64,000 bases of DNA from Flavobacteriales bacterium UBA2669 (GTDB lineage Bacteria; Bacteroidota; Bacteroidia; Flavobacteriales_E; Vicingaceae). Positions 50,123 to 58,800 of the stretch are shown piece after piece; the first letter of the stretch is position 1; each line of letters starts with the position of its first letter. Location: NCBI GenBank assembly GCA_002359215.1, contig DEMN01000012.1, positions 483,782 through 547,781 of the forward strand, written 5' to 3'. A program made the translations under genes and the position numbers. The notes beneath the pieces were generated by a model that was not told where the DNA came from, made no database searches, and saw nothing but the letters and a program-made list of their open reading frames with translations.

Positions 50123-51460
50123 TCATTTCAATTCTTTCAAAATAGCATTTTCTACCTCTTGGCTATTCCATTTATCTTCAATGTTATTTATTTCTGTCAT
50201 TATTTTTTTCATGATAGCATCTTGAATTTGACCTTTTTTCCAAGCTTCGGAATAACGAATGTGACTAAAAGTTACCTGACTATAAAGCGGCATCCATTTA
50301 TCAGGATATTTTTCTGAGAAATGAGCTTCAATCTTCTTTTGCAACAAAAATTTAGGGTCAGCAACATAATCTCGCATTACATAGTAATTGTGCAGAGATA
50401 AATCTTGAACACCATCGCCATCAGGTTTTCTCATTAGTTGGTATTCTTCAAAAACTTTTTTCCAATTTTCATTGTGTTTTTGCATGAGCTCCCACAAAAC
50501 GGTACAATCTTCAAAACCTGCATTCATACCTTGTCCGTAAAAAGGCACTGTTGCATGAGCAGCATCTCCCATAAGGGCTGTTTTTCCGTGTGTCCATGGG
50601 TAACAACGAATAATAGCCAATGATGAAAGCGGATGATCTTCCCAAGCATCAGCAATGTTGGGCATCATTTTATAAAAATCGGGAAATGTGGTTTTAAAAA
50701 AAGTGTTTACCGCTTCTTTGGTAGTAAGTGTTTCAAAAGAATTTTCACCTTTAAAAGGCATAAATAAAGTGCATGTAAATGAACCGTCTTCATTTGGAAG
50801 GGCAATTAACATAAACCTTCCTCTGGGCCATATATGTAAAGCATTTTTTTCTAATTTATAAGAACCATCTGCGTTGGCAGGAAGTAAAATTTCTCGGTAA
50901 CCATCTTCAATATAATTTTGGCTAAAATTAAACCTATCTAGAATTTGGAAAGAATTATATCTTACGGCAGAAAAAGCTCCATCAGTAGCAAAAACTATAT
51001 CTGATTGGTATTGTTTTTTCTTGCCTGAAACAGTTTCTGTATAAACGATACCATTTTCTAAATCGGCTTTGTAACAACGCTCGTTATAGAAAATTTGAGC
51101 ATTACCATGGTTTTCGGCAATATCCATCATTTTGGCATTAACACCACCACGAGAAACAGAATAAATAGCCTGACCTTCTTTACCATAAGGTTGAAAAGTA
51201 AGGTTCCCTTTTAAATCATGCATCATTCTGCCCGGCATAGGGATAGCAATTTTCCTGATTTCATCTCCGACACCTACTGTATCTAGTGCTTTCCATCCTC
51301 TTGTAGATAAAGCCAAGTTAATGGATTTTCCTGCTGAAATTTCAGCTTTTCTAATGTCCGGACGTCTTTCTATTATGGCTACTTTATATCCTGCTTTTGA
51401 AAGATATACAGCCCACAACGAACCTACTAATCCTGCTCCCACAATTGTTGCTGTTTTCAT
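50123..51460 (-). CDS. kmo: Kynurenine 3-monooxygenase
   Basis: FAD enzyme converting L-kynurenine to 3-hydroxykynurenine. 445 residues: N-terminal FAD motif VGAGLVGSLWAVYLSKAGYKVAIIERR (about 7-33), GKSINLALSTRGWKAL, and DAAHATVPFYGQGMNAGFEDC with the second FAD motif (about residues 300-320). The C-terminal region includes a typical KMO segment. With kynureninase at 53623-54906 it makes 3-hydroxyanthranilate, the route to NAD or to tryptophan breakdown. A 711-residue phosphatase lies between, 3 bp upstream of kmo. Confidence 0.96.
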   Translation of the reverse strand: MKTATIVGAGLVGSLWAVYLSKAGYKVAIIERRPDIRKAEISAGKSINLALSTRGWKALDTVGVGDEIRKIAIPMPGRMMHDLKGNLTFQPYGKEGQAIYSVSRGGVNAKMMDIAENHGNAQIFYNERCYKADLENGIVYTETVSGKKKQYQSDIVFATDGAFSAVRYNSFQILDRFNFSQNYIEDGYREILLPANADGSYKLEKNALHIWPRGRFMLIALPNEDGSFTCTLFMPFKGENSFETLTTKEAVNTFFKTTFPDFYKMMPNIADAWEDHPLSSLAIIRCYPWTHGKTALMGDAAHATVPFYGQGMNAGFEDCTVLWELMQKHNENWKKVFEEYQLMRKPDGDGVQDLSLHNYYVMRDYVADPKFLLQKKIEAHFSEKYPDKWMPLYSQVTFSHIRYSEAWKKGQIQDAIMKKIMTEINNIEDKWNSQEVENAILKELK

Positions 51461-51463
51461 ATT

Positions 51464-53599
51464 TTAAATTTTAATACCTATAATACAAATATCATCAACT
51501 TGTTCGAGCTGACCTTTCCAATTTTCAATTTTTTTCAATAATATATCTTGTTGATTATCTAGAGTTGTAGATGAACTTTCAATAATTAATTTTTTAAATG
51601 GACCATATTTAAATTTTTTACCTTTCTCTCCACCAAATTGATCGGGATAACCATCAGAAAATAAATATATTTTATCACCTTTTTTTAGTTTAAATTGATG
51701 GTTAGTAAATGGTTTAGATTCAAGATGAATACCTACTGGTTGTTTGTCTCCTTTAATTTCTTGTATTTCATTTGAATTTTGTTCTAGTATCCAAAGTGGA
51801 TTGTTGGCACCAGCAAACTCAAGATTAAAACTATCTTTATTTTTTTCTAAGCTACAAATAGCGATATCCATACCATCCTTTACCTCTTCGTTATTTTTTT
51901 TAAAAGTATCAATAACAATTTCTCTAACTTTATTAAGAATTAATGCCGGTTGAGTAATGTTGAACTCGACTACTGCTTTATGGAGTGCATTAGAACAAAT
52001 AACACTAACCATAGCGCCAGGGACTCCATGTCCTGTACAATCTGCAACAGCAATAATTATTTTAGTATCTATTTTTTCAAACCAATAAAAATCACCACTG
52101 ACAACATCTTTGGGTTTAAAAAGAATAAATGATTCTGTAAGACTTTTTTTAATAAGTTTTATATCTGGAAGAATGGCAGACTGAATACGTTTAGCATAAT
52201 TAATACTATCCGTTATTTCTAATTTTTTTTCTTCTATTAAGTGTTTTTGTTTTTCTACTTCTTGTTTTTGTTGGGTTATTAAAGTGTTTTTTTGCTCTAA
52301 TAATGTATTAGATTTCTTTTTTTGATTATAACTTTTAAATAATACTAATAATATAATTAATAATAAAATGGCACCAGAACCACCTACATAGCTATATATT
52401 TTTTGTTGTTCAACTTCTTTTTGATGTTGAACTTCTTTAATTCTTTCTTGTTCGGTTCTAATTAAACTATCGGTTAATTGTTTTTTATCAAAAGCATATT
52501 GCATTTCTGTTTGAGCAACTTTTCTTGTTAAATCTTCATTGTGTAAACTGTCTTTTAGCTCAACATATCGTTCAAAGTAATTTAAGGCTTTAATGTTATT
52601 ATTTAAACCTTTATAAGCTTTATAAAGGCATAAACAACTTGATTTAATAGTTTCTTTTAATTTATATTCTACCCCAATTTGAAACGATTTACTACATAAC
52701 TCAATACTTTTATTGTAATTTTTGTAATAGTTATTTAAATCACCAATACTTCTATATAAGGTTGATATATTTAAGAGATCACTTGTTTTATCAAAATATT
52801 CTTTAGCAAGTTCAAATTCTATTTTTGCTTTTTCAAAGTCATTGTTTTCCATGTAAATAATGCCCATATTAGATCTACATTGATTTAATCCTTTTAAATC
52901 ATTTAATTTTTTATAAAGGGCTTTACTTTTTTCAAAATAAAATAATGAACTGTCAATTTGATTTTCTCTTTTATAAACCAAACCTAGTGCCATATAAGCT
53001 ATTGCAATACCTGTTGAATCATTTAACTTTAAAAAATTGCTGTATGCATTGTTATAGTGTGATTTTGCATTTGAAAATTCTCCCAAGAGCGTATATACAT
53101 TTCCTAAATTAATATTTAGTTTAGAGATGCTTTTTATGTTATTAGTTTTTTCACGAATAGTTAGACCATCCAAGTAACAATTTACAGCGTCTAAATAATC
53201 TCCTTTAAGTTCATAAACAATCCCCATATTGTTAAGAATAGCTGCTATACTAGATTCATCATTTAAATCTTTATAAAGAGCTAGACATTTCTTATAATTA
53301 ATTAGAGCTGAATCAATATCTTGCATGATATAATATGAGGTACCTATAGTTCTATAAGCGTCAGCTATAAATGATTTATTATTTTTTAATTCAGCAAAGT
53401 TTAATTGTTTTTTGGAGAAAAATATAGCGGAATCAGGTTTAGAAAAGGTATAAGATTTTGATAAGATTTTAATAGCATTAAGTTGAATAGTATCGTGAAG
53501 TTTATTGTTGTTAAAAACAGTTAATAGTGAGTCGTTATTTACAGCATAACTATAATTAGTACAAATAATAAAAAAAATAAATATGTATTTTTTCATCAA
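51464..53599 (-). CDS. TPR - transmembrane - SpoIIE-family phosphatase
   Basis: 711 residues. A signal peptide (about 1-19) precedes a TPR superhelix of about eight units (about 40-365) that should lie outside the cytoplasm, then a transmembrane helix (about 400-421), a coiled coil (about 425-470), and a cytoplasmic SpoIIE/PP2C phosphatase (about 480-711; VSGDFYWF, AVADCTGHGVPGAMVSVICSNAL, EFAGANNPLWIL and DGYPDQFGG). It is a two-sided membrane sensor phosphatase of a type common in Bacteroidota. It sits between kynU and kmo with 23- and 3-bp gaps, so it is probably co-transcribed with them. Confidence 0.92.
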   Translation of the reverse strand: MMKKYIFIFFIICTNYSYAVNNDSLLTVFNNNKLHDTIQLNAIKILSKSYTFSKPDSAIFFSKKQLNFAELKNNKSFIADAYRTIGTSYYIMQDIDSALINYKKCLALYKDLNDESSIAAILNNMGIVYELKGDYLDAVNCYLDGLTIREKTNNIKSISKLNINLGNVYTLLGEFSNAKSHYNNAYSNFLKLNDSTGIAIAYMALGLVYKRENQIDSSLFYFEKSKALYKKLNDLKGLNQCRSNMGIIYMENNDFEKAKIEFELAKEYFDKTSDLLNISTLYRSIGDLNNYYKNYNKSIELCSKSFQIGVEYKLKETIKSSCLCLYKAYKGLNNNIKALNYFERYVELKDSLHNEDLTRKVAQTEMQYAFDKKQLTDSLIRTEQERIKEVQHQKEVEQQKIYSYVGGSGAILLLIILLVLFKSYNQKKKSNTLLEQKNTLITQQKQEVEKQKHLIEEKKLEITDSINYAKRIQSAILPDIKLIKKSLTESFILFKPKDVVSGDFYWFEKIDTKIIIAVADCTGHGVPGAMVSVICSNALHKAVVEFNITQPALILNKVREIVIDTFKKNNEEVKDGMDIAICSLEKNKDSFNLEFAGANNPLWILEQNSNEIQEIKGDKQPVGIHLESKPFTNHQFKLKKGDKIYLFSDGYPDQFGGEKGKKFKYGPFKKLIIESSSTTLDNQQDILLKKIENWKGQLEQVDDICIIGIKI

Positions 53600-53622
53600 T
53601 TTTTAATATCAATTATATGTGT

Positions 53623-54906
53623 TTACACATTATTCTTCAAAATTTCTCCAAAACGATATACATCCTCAAAAGAATTATAAAGTGGAACAGGTGCCATTCT
53701 AATAGCGTTGGGTTCTCTCCAATCAGAAATCACTCCTTCATTGGTAAGTTGGTTAAATAGATTTTTACCAAAACCATGTGCAATAACAGAAACCTGACAA
53801 CCACGTTCTTTCCAATCTCTTGGGGTAATAATTTCCAACCATTTCCCTGAGGATTTGTCTAAATGTTTTTCGTTGATATCGTCAATAATAAATTCTAAGT
53901 AACCAGAAAGCATTTTTTGTTTTTTGAGTAGTTTATCCATGCCTACTTCATCAAAAATATCAATAGCTGCTTTATGTGCTGCCATGGTTAAAACAGGAGC
54001 ATTGCTCATTTGCCAAGCTTCTGCAGATTTCATTGGTTGAAAGCCTTTTTCCATTAAAAAACGAGTTTCTTTTTCATGCCCCCACCAGCCTGCAAACCTA
54101 GGTAAATCAGTGTTTTCGCAATGACGTTCATGTATGAAAACTCCCGATACTCCACCAGGTCCTGAGTTGAGGTATTTGTAAGAACACCAACAAGCAAAAT
54201 CAACATTCCATTCGTGGAGTTTCAGTTCAATATTTCCTGCACCGTGAGCCAAATCAAAACCAACATTTGCACCAACTTTGTGACCAGCTTCGGTAATCGT
54301 TTTCATGTCAAAAACTTGTCCTGTAAAGTAATTAACTCCGCCTATCATCACACACGCTAAACTGTTTCCTGCATTTTCAATGGCATCAATAATATCTTCG
54401 TGTCTTAGTGTTCTTTTGCCTTCTCGGGGAGCCACTTCAATAATAGCATCATCAGGATTAAAACCAGCATTTCTAACTTGCATTTCGAGTGCGTATTGAT
54501 CTGAAGGAAAAGCTTTAGCTTCACAAATAATTTTATACCTTTCTTTGGTTGGGCGGTAAAATGACACCATCAATAAATTAAGATTGACGGTAAGGTTATT
54601 CATTACTACCACCTCTTTAGGTAAAGCTCCTATAATTTTTGAAACCGGCTCAGCAAATTGCTCGTGGTAAGAAAACCAAGGATTTTTAGCATGAAAATGA
54701 CCTTCAACACCCCATTTTGCCCAATCTTCTAATTCTTGATTAATATAGACAGCAGTAGATTTTGGTTGCAACCCCAAAGAATTTCCTGTAAAGTAAATGG
54801 TTTCTTTACCATTAATAACAGGTATGTGGAACTTGCTTCTATAACTTCTTAAGTCATCTTGCTGGTCTAGTTGTTGAGCAAACGTTGATGAGTTCTGAAA
54901 ATTCAT
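53623..54906 (-). CDS. kynU: Kynureninase
   Basis: PLP enzyme cleaving 3-hydroxykynurenine or kynurenine to 3-hydroxyanthranilate or anthranilate and alanine. 427 residues. Motifs are IYFTGNSLGLQPKS, PSDQYALEMQVR, VGFDLAHGAGNIEL, CWCSYKYLNSGPGGVSGVFIHERH (PLP lysine in SYKYL) and WQMSNAPVLTMAAHKAAIDIF. Its start overlaps the stop of the upstream O-antigen-ligase-like gene by 4 bp, indicating coupled translation. kmo follows two genes on. Confidence 0.97.
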   Translation of the reverse strand: MNFQNSSTFAQQLDQQDDLRSYRSKFHIPVINGKETIYFTGNSLGLQPKSTAVYINQELEDWAKWGVEGHFHAKNPWFSYHEQFAEPVSKIIGALPKEVVVMNNLTVNLNLLMVSFYRPTKERYKIICEAKAFPSDQYALEMQVRNAGFNPDDAIIEVAPREGKRTLRHEDIIDAIENAGNSLACVMIGGVNYFTGQVFDMKTITEAGHKVGANVGFDLAHGAGNIELKLHEWNVDFACWCSYKYLNSGPGGVSGVFIHERHCENTDLPRFAGWWGHEKETRFLMEKGFQPMKSAEAWQMSNAPVLTMAAHKAAIDIFDEVGMDKLLKKQKMLSGYLEFIIDDINEKHLDKSSGKWLEIITPRDWKERGCQVSVIAHGFGKNLFNQLTNEGVISDWREPNAIRMAPVPLYNSFEDVYRFGEILKNNV

Positions 54907-56339
54907 ATTTCGTTGTTTTTTGAATTGAGTTCGTTATTGTAATTAACATCCATTGCTACAATTAAGGCAATAAATCCCCAAAAAGGAACGGATAATTTAT
55001 CTGTATCTAAATAATTATTCATAAATCCATGAAGAACATAAGTGAATAAGCCTAGAAGTGTAAATAGGATAACTGTTTTCTTTTCACCATTAAGTTTATG
55101 ATAGAGCAAAGAACCTCTATAAAAAACCGCTATAATAATAAATAAAAATGTTAATGTTCCTAAAACTCCCGACTCTGCTAAAGGGCCGATGTACTCACTA
55201 TGAGCATTTCCGTTGGAACTAGTATTGGTACTTATAATGGTCATTTCGTTAGAAAGTTGAAAAGGTGCATATTGAAAAATATAAGTTCCAGGTCCCCAAC
55301 CAACAATAGGTCGTTCTAAAAACATACGCCAAGCACAACTCCAACGATTTAGTCGTTCTAAGTTAGAAGCATCTGTAGAAACATTAGACATAGATTCCAC
55401 ATGTTCTGTTAATTCTCCAGAAGAATCTTGATCATTTTTTTCTAAATTATGCATAATACTTGTCCAGCTAGAAGCAAGCATAATTCCTACAAAAATACCA
55501 ACTAGTACAAGCGAACTGAATTTAATTTTTAGTTTGTAGATTAGGAAAAGTGCAGTAGCAGCAAATAAACTTAACCATGCAGCTCTGGTATATGATAAAA
55601 TAATTCCAATAGTAAAAATTGCAATAATTGAAAAGATTATTAATTTAAACAAAGTTGTATTTTTTTTAAAAAGAAATATGAATAAAATGGGAAAATACAT
55701 TGCTAAAGCAGCTCCGTAAGAGGTATGATCTTTATAAAAAGGAGACATTACCCAATGAGAAGCTTTTTCATCAAAACTATAAATAGAAAGCCTGATTACA
55801 GAGAAAAATATAACTGCAATTAATGGGATGATGTAAGCCCAAAAGTAAATTTTATAATTTTTATAATTTTTAAAGAGTTGTGTAGCTAAGAAGTAAAAAG
55901 AAACTACAAACCACATTCTAGCTAATAAAAATTTAAATGAAACTACAGGCATGGAACTAGTAATTGAAGTAAAAAGTAACCATATTAAGTTGATTACAAT
56001 TGCTATGGTAACAGGGTGTTTAAAGACATTGATGTCATATCTTTTATGATAAAATAATTTAAAGAAAAACAAAATCATAACTCCAAACATTAGAGGATCG
56101 GTTGGTAAGTACATGCCAATACCACCATGCCCACCAATTTCTAGATTAAAGGATAGGGGAGTAGCAAAAACAATAAACCACATAAGTTTATCTATATGAA
56201 AAAAAGCCATAAAGATTAATGCAGCAGCTAGTGGTAATAGTGCTAAATAAGGAAAATTGGTATAGAGAAGATAACTGTTTAGCAGTATAAACAAAAAACT
56301 AGTAAGATAAACCCAATATGAATTAAGAAGTTTAATCAA
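54903..56339 (-). CDS. O-antigen ligase/polymerase family protein
   Basis: 478 residues with about eleven membrane segments and a large extracytoplasmic loop (about 310-380) carrying the Wzy_C-type motif RLNRWSCAWRMFLERPIVGWGPGTYIFQYAP, and NAHSEYIGPLAESGVLGTL. It should ligate or polymerise O-antigen or another surface polysaccharide in the inner membrane, with the active loop periplasmic. It overlaps kynU by 4 bp and follows the Wzz-like gene by 10 bp. No glycosyltransferase cluster is visible beside it. Confidence 0.85.
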   Translation of the reverse strand: MIKLLNSYWVYLTSFLFILLNSYLLYTNFPYLALLPLAAALIFMAFFHIDKLMWFIVFATPLSFNLEIGGHGGIGMYLPTDPLMFGVMILFFFKLFYHKRYDINVFKHPVTIAIVINLIWLLFTSITSSMPVVSFKFLLARMWFVVSFYFLATQLFKNYKNYKIYFWAYIIPLIAVIFFSVIRLSIYSFDEKASHWVMSPFYKDHTSYGAALAMYFPILFIFLFKKNTTLFKLIIFSIIAIFTIGIILSYTRAAWLSLFAATALFLIYKLKIKFSSLVLVGIFVGIMLASSWTSIMHNLEKNDQDSSGELTEHVESMSNVSTDASNLERLNRWSCAWRMFLERPIVGWGPGTYIFQYAPFQLSNEMTIISTNTSSNGNAHSEYIGPLAESGVLGTLTFLFIIIAVFYRGSLLYHKLNGEKKTVILFTLLGLFTYVLHGFMNNYLDTDKLSVPFWGFIALIVAMDVNYNNELNSKNNEI

Positions 56340-56349
56340 ATTAAATTTT

Positions 56350-57369
56350 TTAGTCTTGCTTTAAAGCAGTTAAATTAGATATACTATCTTTTATTAATAG
56401 AAATACAAAGGTTAAAAGAAATGCAGACATCACTGAAATTAAAACAATTATCATTCTTTTTGGAGAATGTTTTTTATCTGCGGGTGTAGCATAATCTATT
56501 ACGAAATTACTTGGAATTTTATTGTTTAGTTCTAATTCTAGTTCATTAATTTTTAAGTCCAAATTAGCTAAATGTTTTTGTAAATAATAAATTTTGTCTC
56601 TTAAGAATATGAATTCGTTTCCATGCTTGGAAAAAATAGCTAAGCGTTTTTCTAATTCTTCTTTTCCTTTACTATTGTTGTTTAAAATTGCAATGGAAAG
56701 TTGCTCTGTAATTCTCTCTACTTGTGATTCATAATCATTCATTCCGAGATTTCTAAAAAAATTTAGAGAATCTTCATGGAATTTCATTTCTTTTTTTGTT
56801 TTCTCATATTCTAATGTAACTAGTTTTAGAGACTGTAAATTTGTTTCATAGCGAATATTGTTTTTTACAGTATCTATAAGGTTGGTAATTTCATTAGCAA
56901 TTTTAGCTGCCATTTCAGGAGATTTGTCTAAAACTTCTATTTCTATAGCTGCAAACTTGGTAATATTGAAAGTTACATTTCCTTGGAAAATTTCTATTAA
57001 ATCTGCTTTCCATTTTGATTGTAGAGTGTCAATATTATAATATTCAATTAAATTTAAACTTTTAATAGTTTTGTTTCTAATTTGATCAGATTTAAGAATT
57101 TGAAGTAATTGTTCTGCTTCTTCTTTCTCTCCAAATTTTAAAATATCCTCTCTAAGTGGGTTTCCTCCAATCAGAGGAGTGGTAAACGAACTAGTGTTAT
57201 TAGGAAATAGAGTTACAGTTGATTTGTAGATGTTGGTCATTAATAGCGAAGCTATTATAGAAACAATAAAAGCAGTTATACTTACAATAACTAATGGTTT
57301 TCTCCATTTAAACATTAAAACTAGTAAGTTTTGGTTATTGAGAAAATCTGTAGGTTTTTGAGAGTTCAA
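56350..57369 (-). CDS. Wzz-like chain-length determinant protein
   Basis: 339 residues with two membrane helices (about 26-48 and 308-328) and a periplasmic, coiled-coil-rich domain between (about 165-290), the layout of Wzz/polysaccharide co-polymerases. A Pro-rich PADKKHSPKRMIIVLIS motif precedes the second helix. There is no C-terminal tyrosine kinase domain. It should control the length of the polysaccharide made by the neighbouring O-antigen protein. The start is a TTG at 57369, as a TATTTTTG promoter lies 26 bp upstream and no ATG is available between. Confidence 0.85.
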   Translation of the reverse strand: MNSQKPTDFLNNQNLLVLMFKWRKPLVIVSITAFIVSIIASLLMTNIYKSTVTLFPNNTSSFTTPLIGGNPLREDILKFGEKEEAEQLLQILKSDQIRNKTIKSLNLIEYYNIDTLQSKWKADLIEIFQGNVTFNITKFAAIEIEVLDKSPEMAAKIANEITNLIDTVKNNIRYETNLQSLKLVTLEYEKTKKEMKFHEDSLNFFRNLGMNDYESQVERITEQLSIAILNNNSKGKEELEKRLAIFSKHGNEFIFLRDKIYYLQKHLANLDLKINELELELNNKIPSNFVIDYATPADKKHSPKRMIIVLISVMSAFLLTFVFLLIKDSISNLTALKQD

Positions 57370-57394
57370 TTGATTTAGATTTAAAAATGAACAC

Positions 57395-57402
57395 CAAAAA
57401 TA
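57395..57402 (-). promoter_or_regulatory. Promoter -7 box for the wzz-ligase-kynU-phosphatase-kmo unit
   Basis: The minus strand reads TATTTTTG, a perfect TAnnTTTG match 26 bp before the TTG start at 57369. Confidence 0.45.
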
Positions 57403-57445
57403 CCTAATTTATTTTGAATGATGAATAACTTTAAAAGGAGAGAGT

Positions 57446-58348
57446 CTAATTATAAGTAATAAATTCTTTTAACTCATTAACATCAAAAAATTCACCTGTC
57501 CATTTTTTTCTTACAACATTTCCTTCAATATAATAAATTGAAGGTAAGACTCCTCCGCTATATTTGAAAAAAGTATTATCGGTCATCCATAATATAGGGT
57601 AATTTAATGCTGTAGATGTTATAAATTCATTTAGGTTATCTTCTTTTTTTGAAGCGATAATAATAATTACATTATTAATGTTATTTTCTTTATTTAAATA
57701 GGAAAGTTTATGAGCAGCATTTTTACAGTGCGGACAACTGGCACTAAAAAATACCAATATTTTTTTTCCGGAAGTAAAATCAATTGTTGTATTAGATTGA
57801 TAAAAAGTTTGAGGTAAACCAGACCAATCAACTGATTTATTTAATGATTTGGAAGGCACATTTTGTAAACCAACTCTATTTAGCAGAAAAGTAGCGACAA
57901 AAGAGACTATTAAAAGACCAATAACAAAAAACCATATTTTAGGTAACCAATCCTTTTTTGGCAATACAAATAAAATTAACATTAAAGCAATGTTTTTTAT
58001 TAATGAGGTTAGTGGAGAAAGAGCTAAAAGTTGGCCAAAGCAACCACAATCTGCTATATTTCCTTCGGTAAATAGTAGATGAACAAGGTAAAAACTAAAT
58101 ATTACTAACATAGACTGAGCTAAGTAGTATATTGTTTTTTTTGCCCAAAGGTTAATTAATATTGAAACGCCAATAAAAATTTCAAAGGCTATTATAATTC
58201 TAGCTATAAATGGTGCTAATATCCAATTAGATAAACCTAGATCTATGAAAACAACTTCAAAAGGTTCTATAGGGAATAATTTACTTACTCCAGAGAGAAT
58301 GAATATTCCTGCTATTAAAAATTGTAGAATAAGAAATACTATTTTCAT
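57446..58348 (-). CDS. MauE/DoxX-like membrane protein fused to a thioredoxin-like domain
   Basis: 300 residues. Four to five N-terminal membrane segments (about 1-165) form a MauE/DoxX-like domain with the DCGCFG motif near residue 100, then a periplasmic thioredoxin-like domain (about 190-300) whose active site is CPHC (FFSASCPHCKNAAHKL). The combination suggests a membrane thiol-redox protein passing electrons between quinone or a cytoplasmic donor and periplasmic thiols. It lies 155 bp from a Cys-rich lipoprotein gene on the same strand, with a terminator hairpin between them. Confidence 0.85.
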   Translation of the reverse strand: MKIVFLILQFLIAGIFILSGVSKLFPIEPFEVVFIDLGLSNWILAPFIARIIIAFEIFIGVSILINLWAKKTIYYLAQSMLVIFSFYLVHLLFTEGNIADCGCFGQLLALSPLTSLIKNIALMLILFVLPKKDWLPKIWFFVIGLLIVSFVATFLLNRVGLQNVPSKSLNKSVDWSGLPQTFYQSNTTIDFTSGKKILVFFSASCPHCKNAAHKLSYLNKENNINNVIIIIASKKEDNLNEFITSTALNYPILWMTDNTFFKYSGGVLPSIYYIEGNVVRKKWTGEFFDVNELKEFITYN

Positions 58349-58439
58349 GTGTTTATAATCTAATTAATTCTCTCCAATTGAATAGGTATGTACTATGAGA
58401 TACTATATGTTTGAATAAAGGGTTTTATAGATAAAAAAA

Positions 58440-58468
58440 TATCCTACTATAAAAGCTATAGTAGGATA
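58440..58468 (-). terminator. Terminator after the Cys-rich lipoprotein gene
   Basis: A perfect 12-bp stem TATCCTACTATA / TATAGTAGGATA (arms 58440-58451 and 58457-58468) is followed on the minus strand by a T-run. Confidence 0.8.
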
Positions 58469-58503
58469 AGGTTTTAATGATAATTTAAAAAGAATAATGA
58501 GGA

Positions 58504-58686
58504 TTACTCAACTTTACAGTCAGCACCTAAAGCTTTTAGGTTATCACAAGTTTCTTTTACGTTACAATCGCAATCATCTTCATCAAAAGATTCAGCACCT
58601 GTACATTTACATTCATCTTTAGAACATGATGTAGTAGAAAAAGCAACACCACCAACAACTAAAAGAGTTAAAAATAATTTTTTCAT
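58504..58686 (-). CDS. Small Cys-rich lipoprotein (60 aa)
   Basis: A 60-residue lipoprotein precursor with a lipobox (TTSC, Cys21) and six further cysteines at 26, 28, 39, 41, 47 and 57 in the 40-residue mature part, along with many Asp and Glu. I do not recognise a family. It is likely stabilised by disulphides or a metal in the envelope. It has its own terminator, which supports a true gene. Its neighbour downstream is the MauE-thioredoxin protein, a plausible oxidant or reductant of its cysteines. Confidence 0.75.
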   Translation of the reverse strand: MKKLFLTLLVVGGVAFSTTSCSKDECKCTGAESFDEDDCDCNVKETCDNLKALGADCKVE

Positions 58687-58743
58687 AATAAATAGTTAAA
58701 TGTTAATAAAAAATTTCGGCTAAAGTATAAATAATAATTGTAA

Positions 58744-58785
58744 AAAAAAAGCTTTCTAACGTTTTAGTGTTAGAAAGCTTTTTTT
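58744..58785 (-). terminator. Strong terminator of the OmpA/TPR-like lipoprotein gene
   Basis: A 17-bp perfect inverted repeat (arms 58744-58760 and 58769-58785, core GCTTTCTAAC / GTTAGAAAGC) with A/T runs on both sides. On the minus strand it follows the stop at 58801 and ends in a T-run. Confidence 0.85.
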
Positions 58786-58800
58786 GATTGAAAAAATTTA

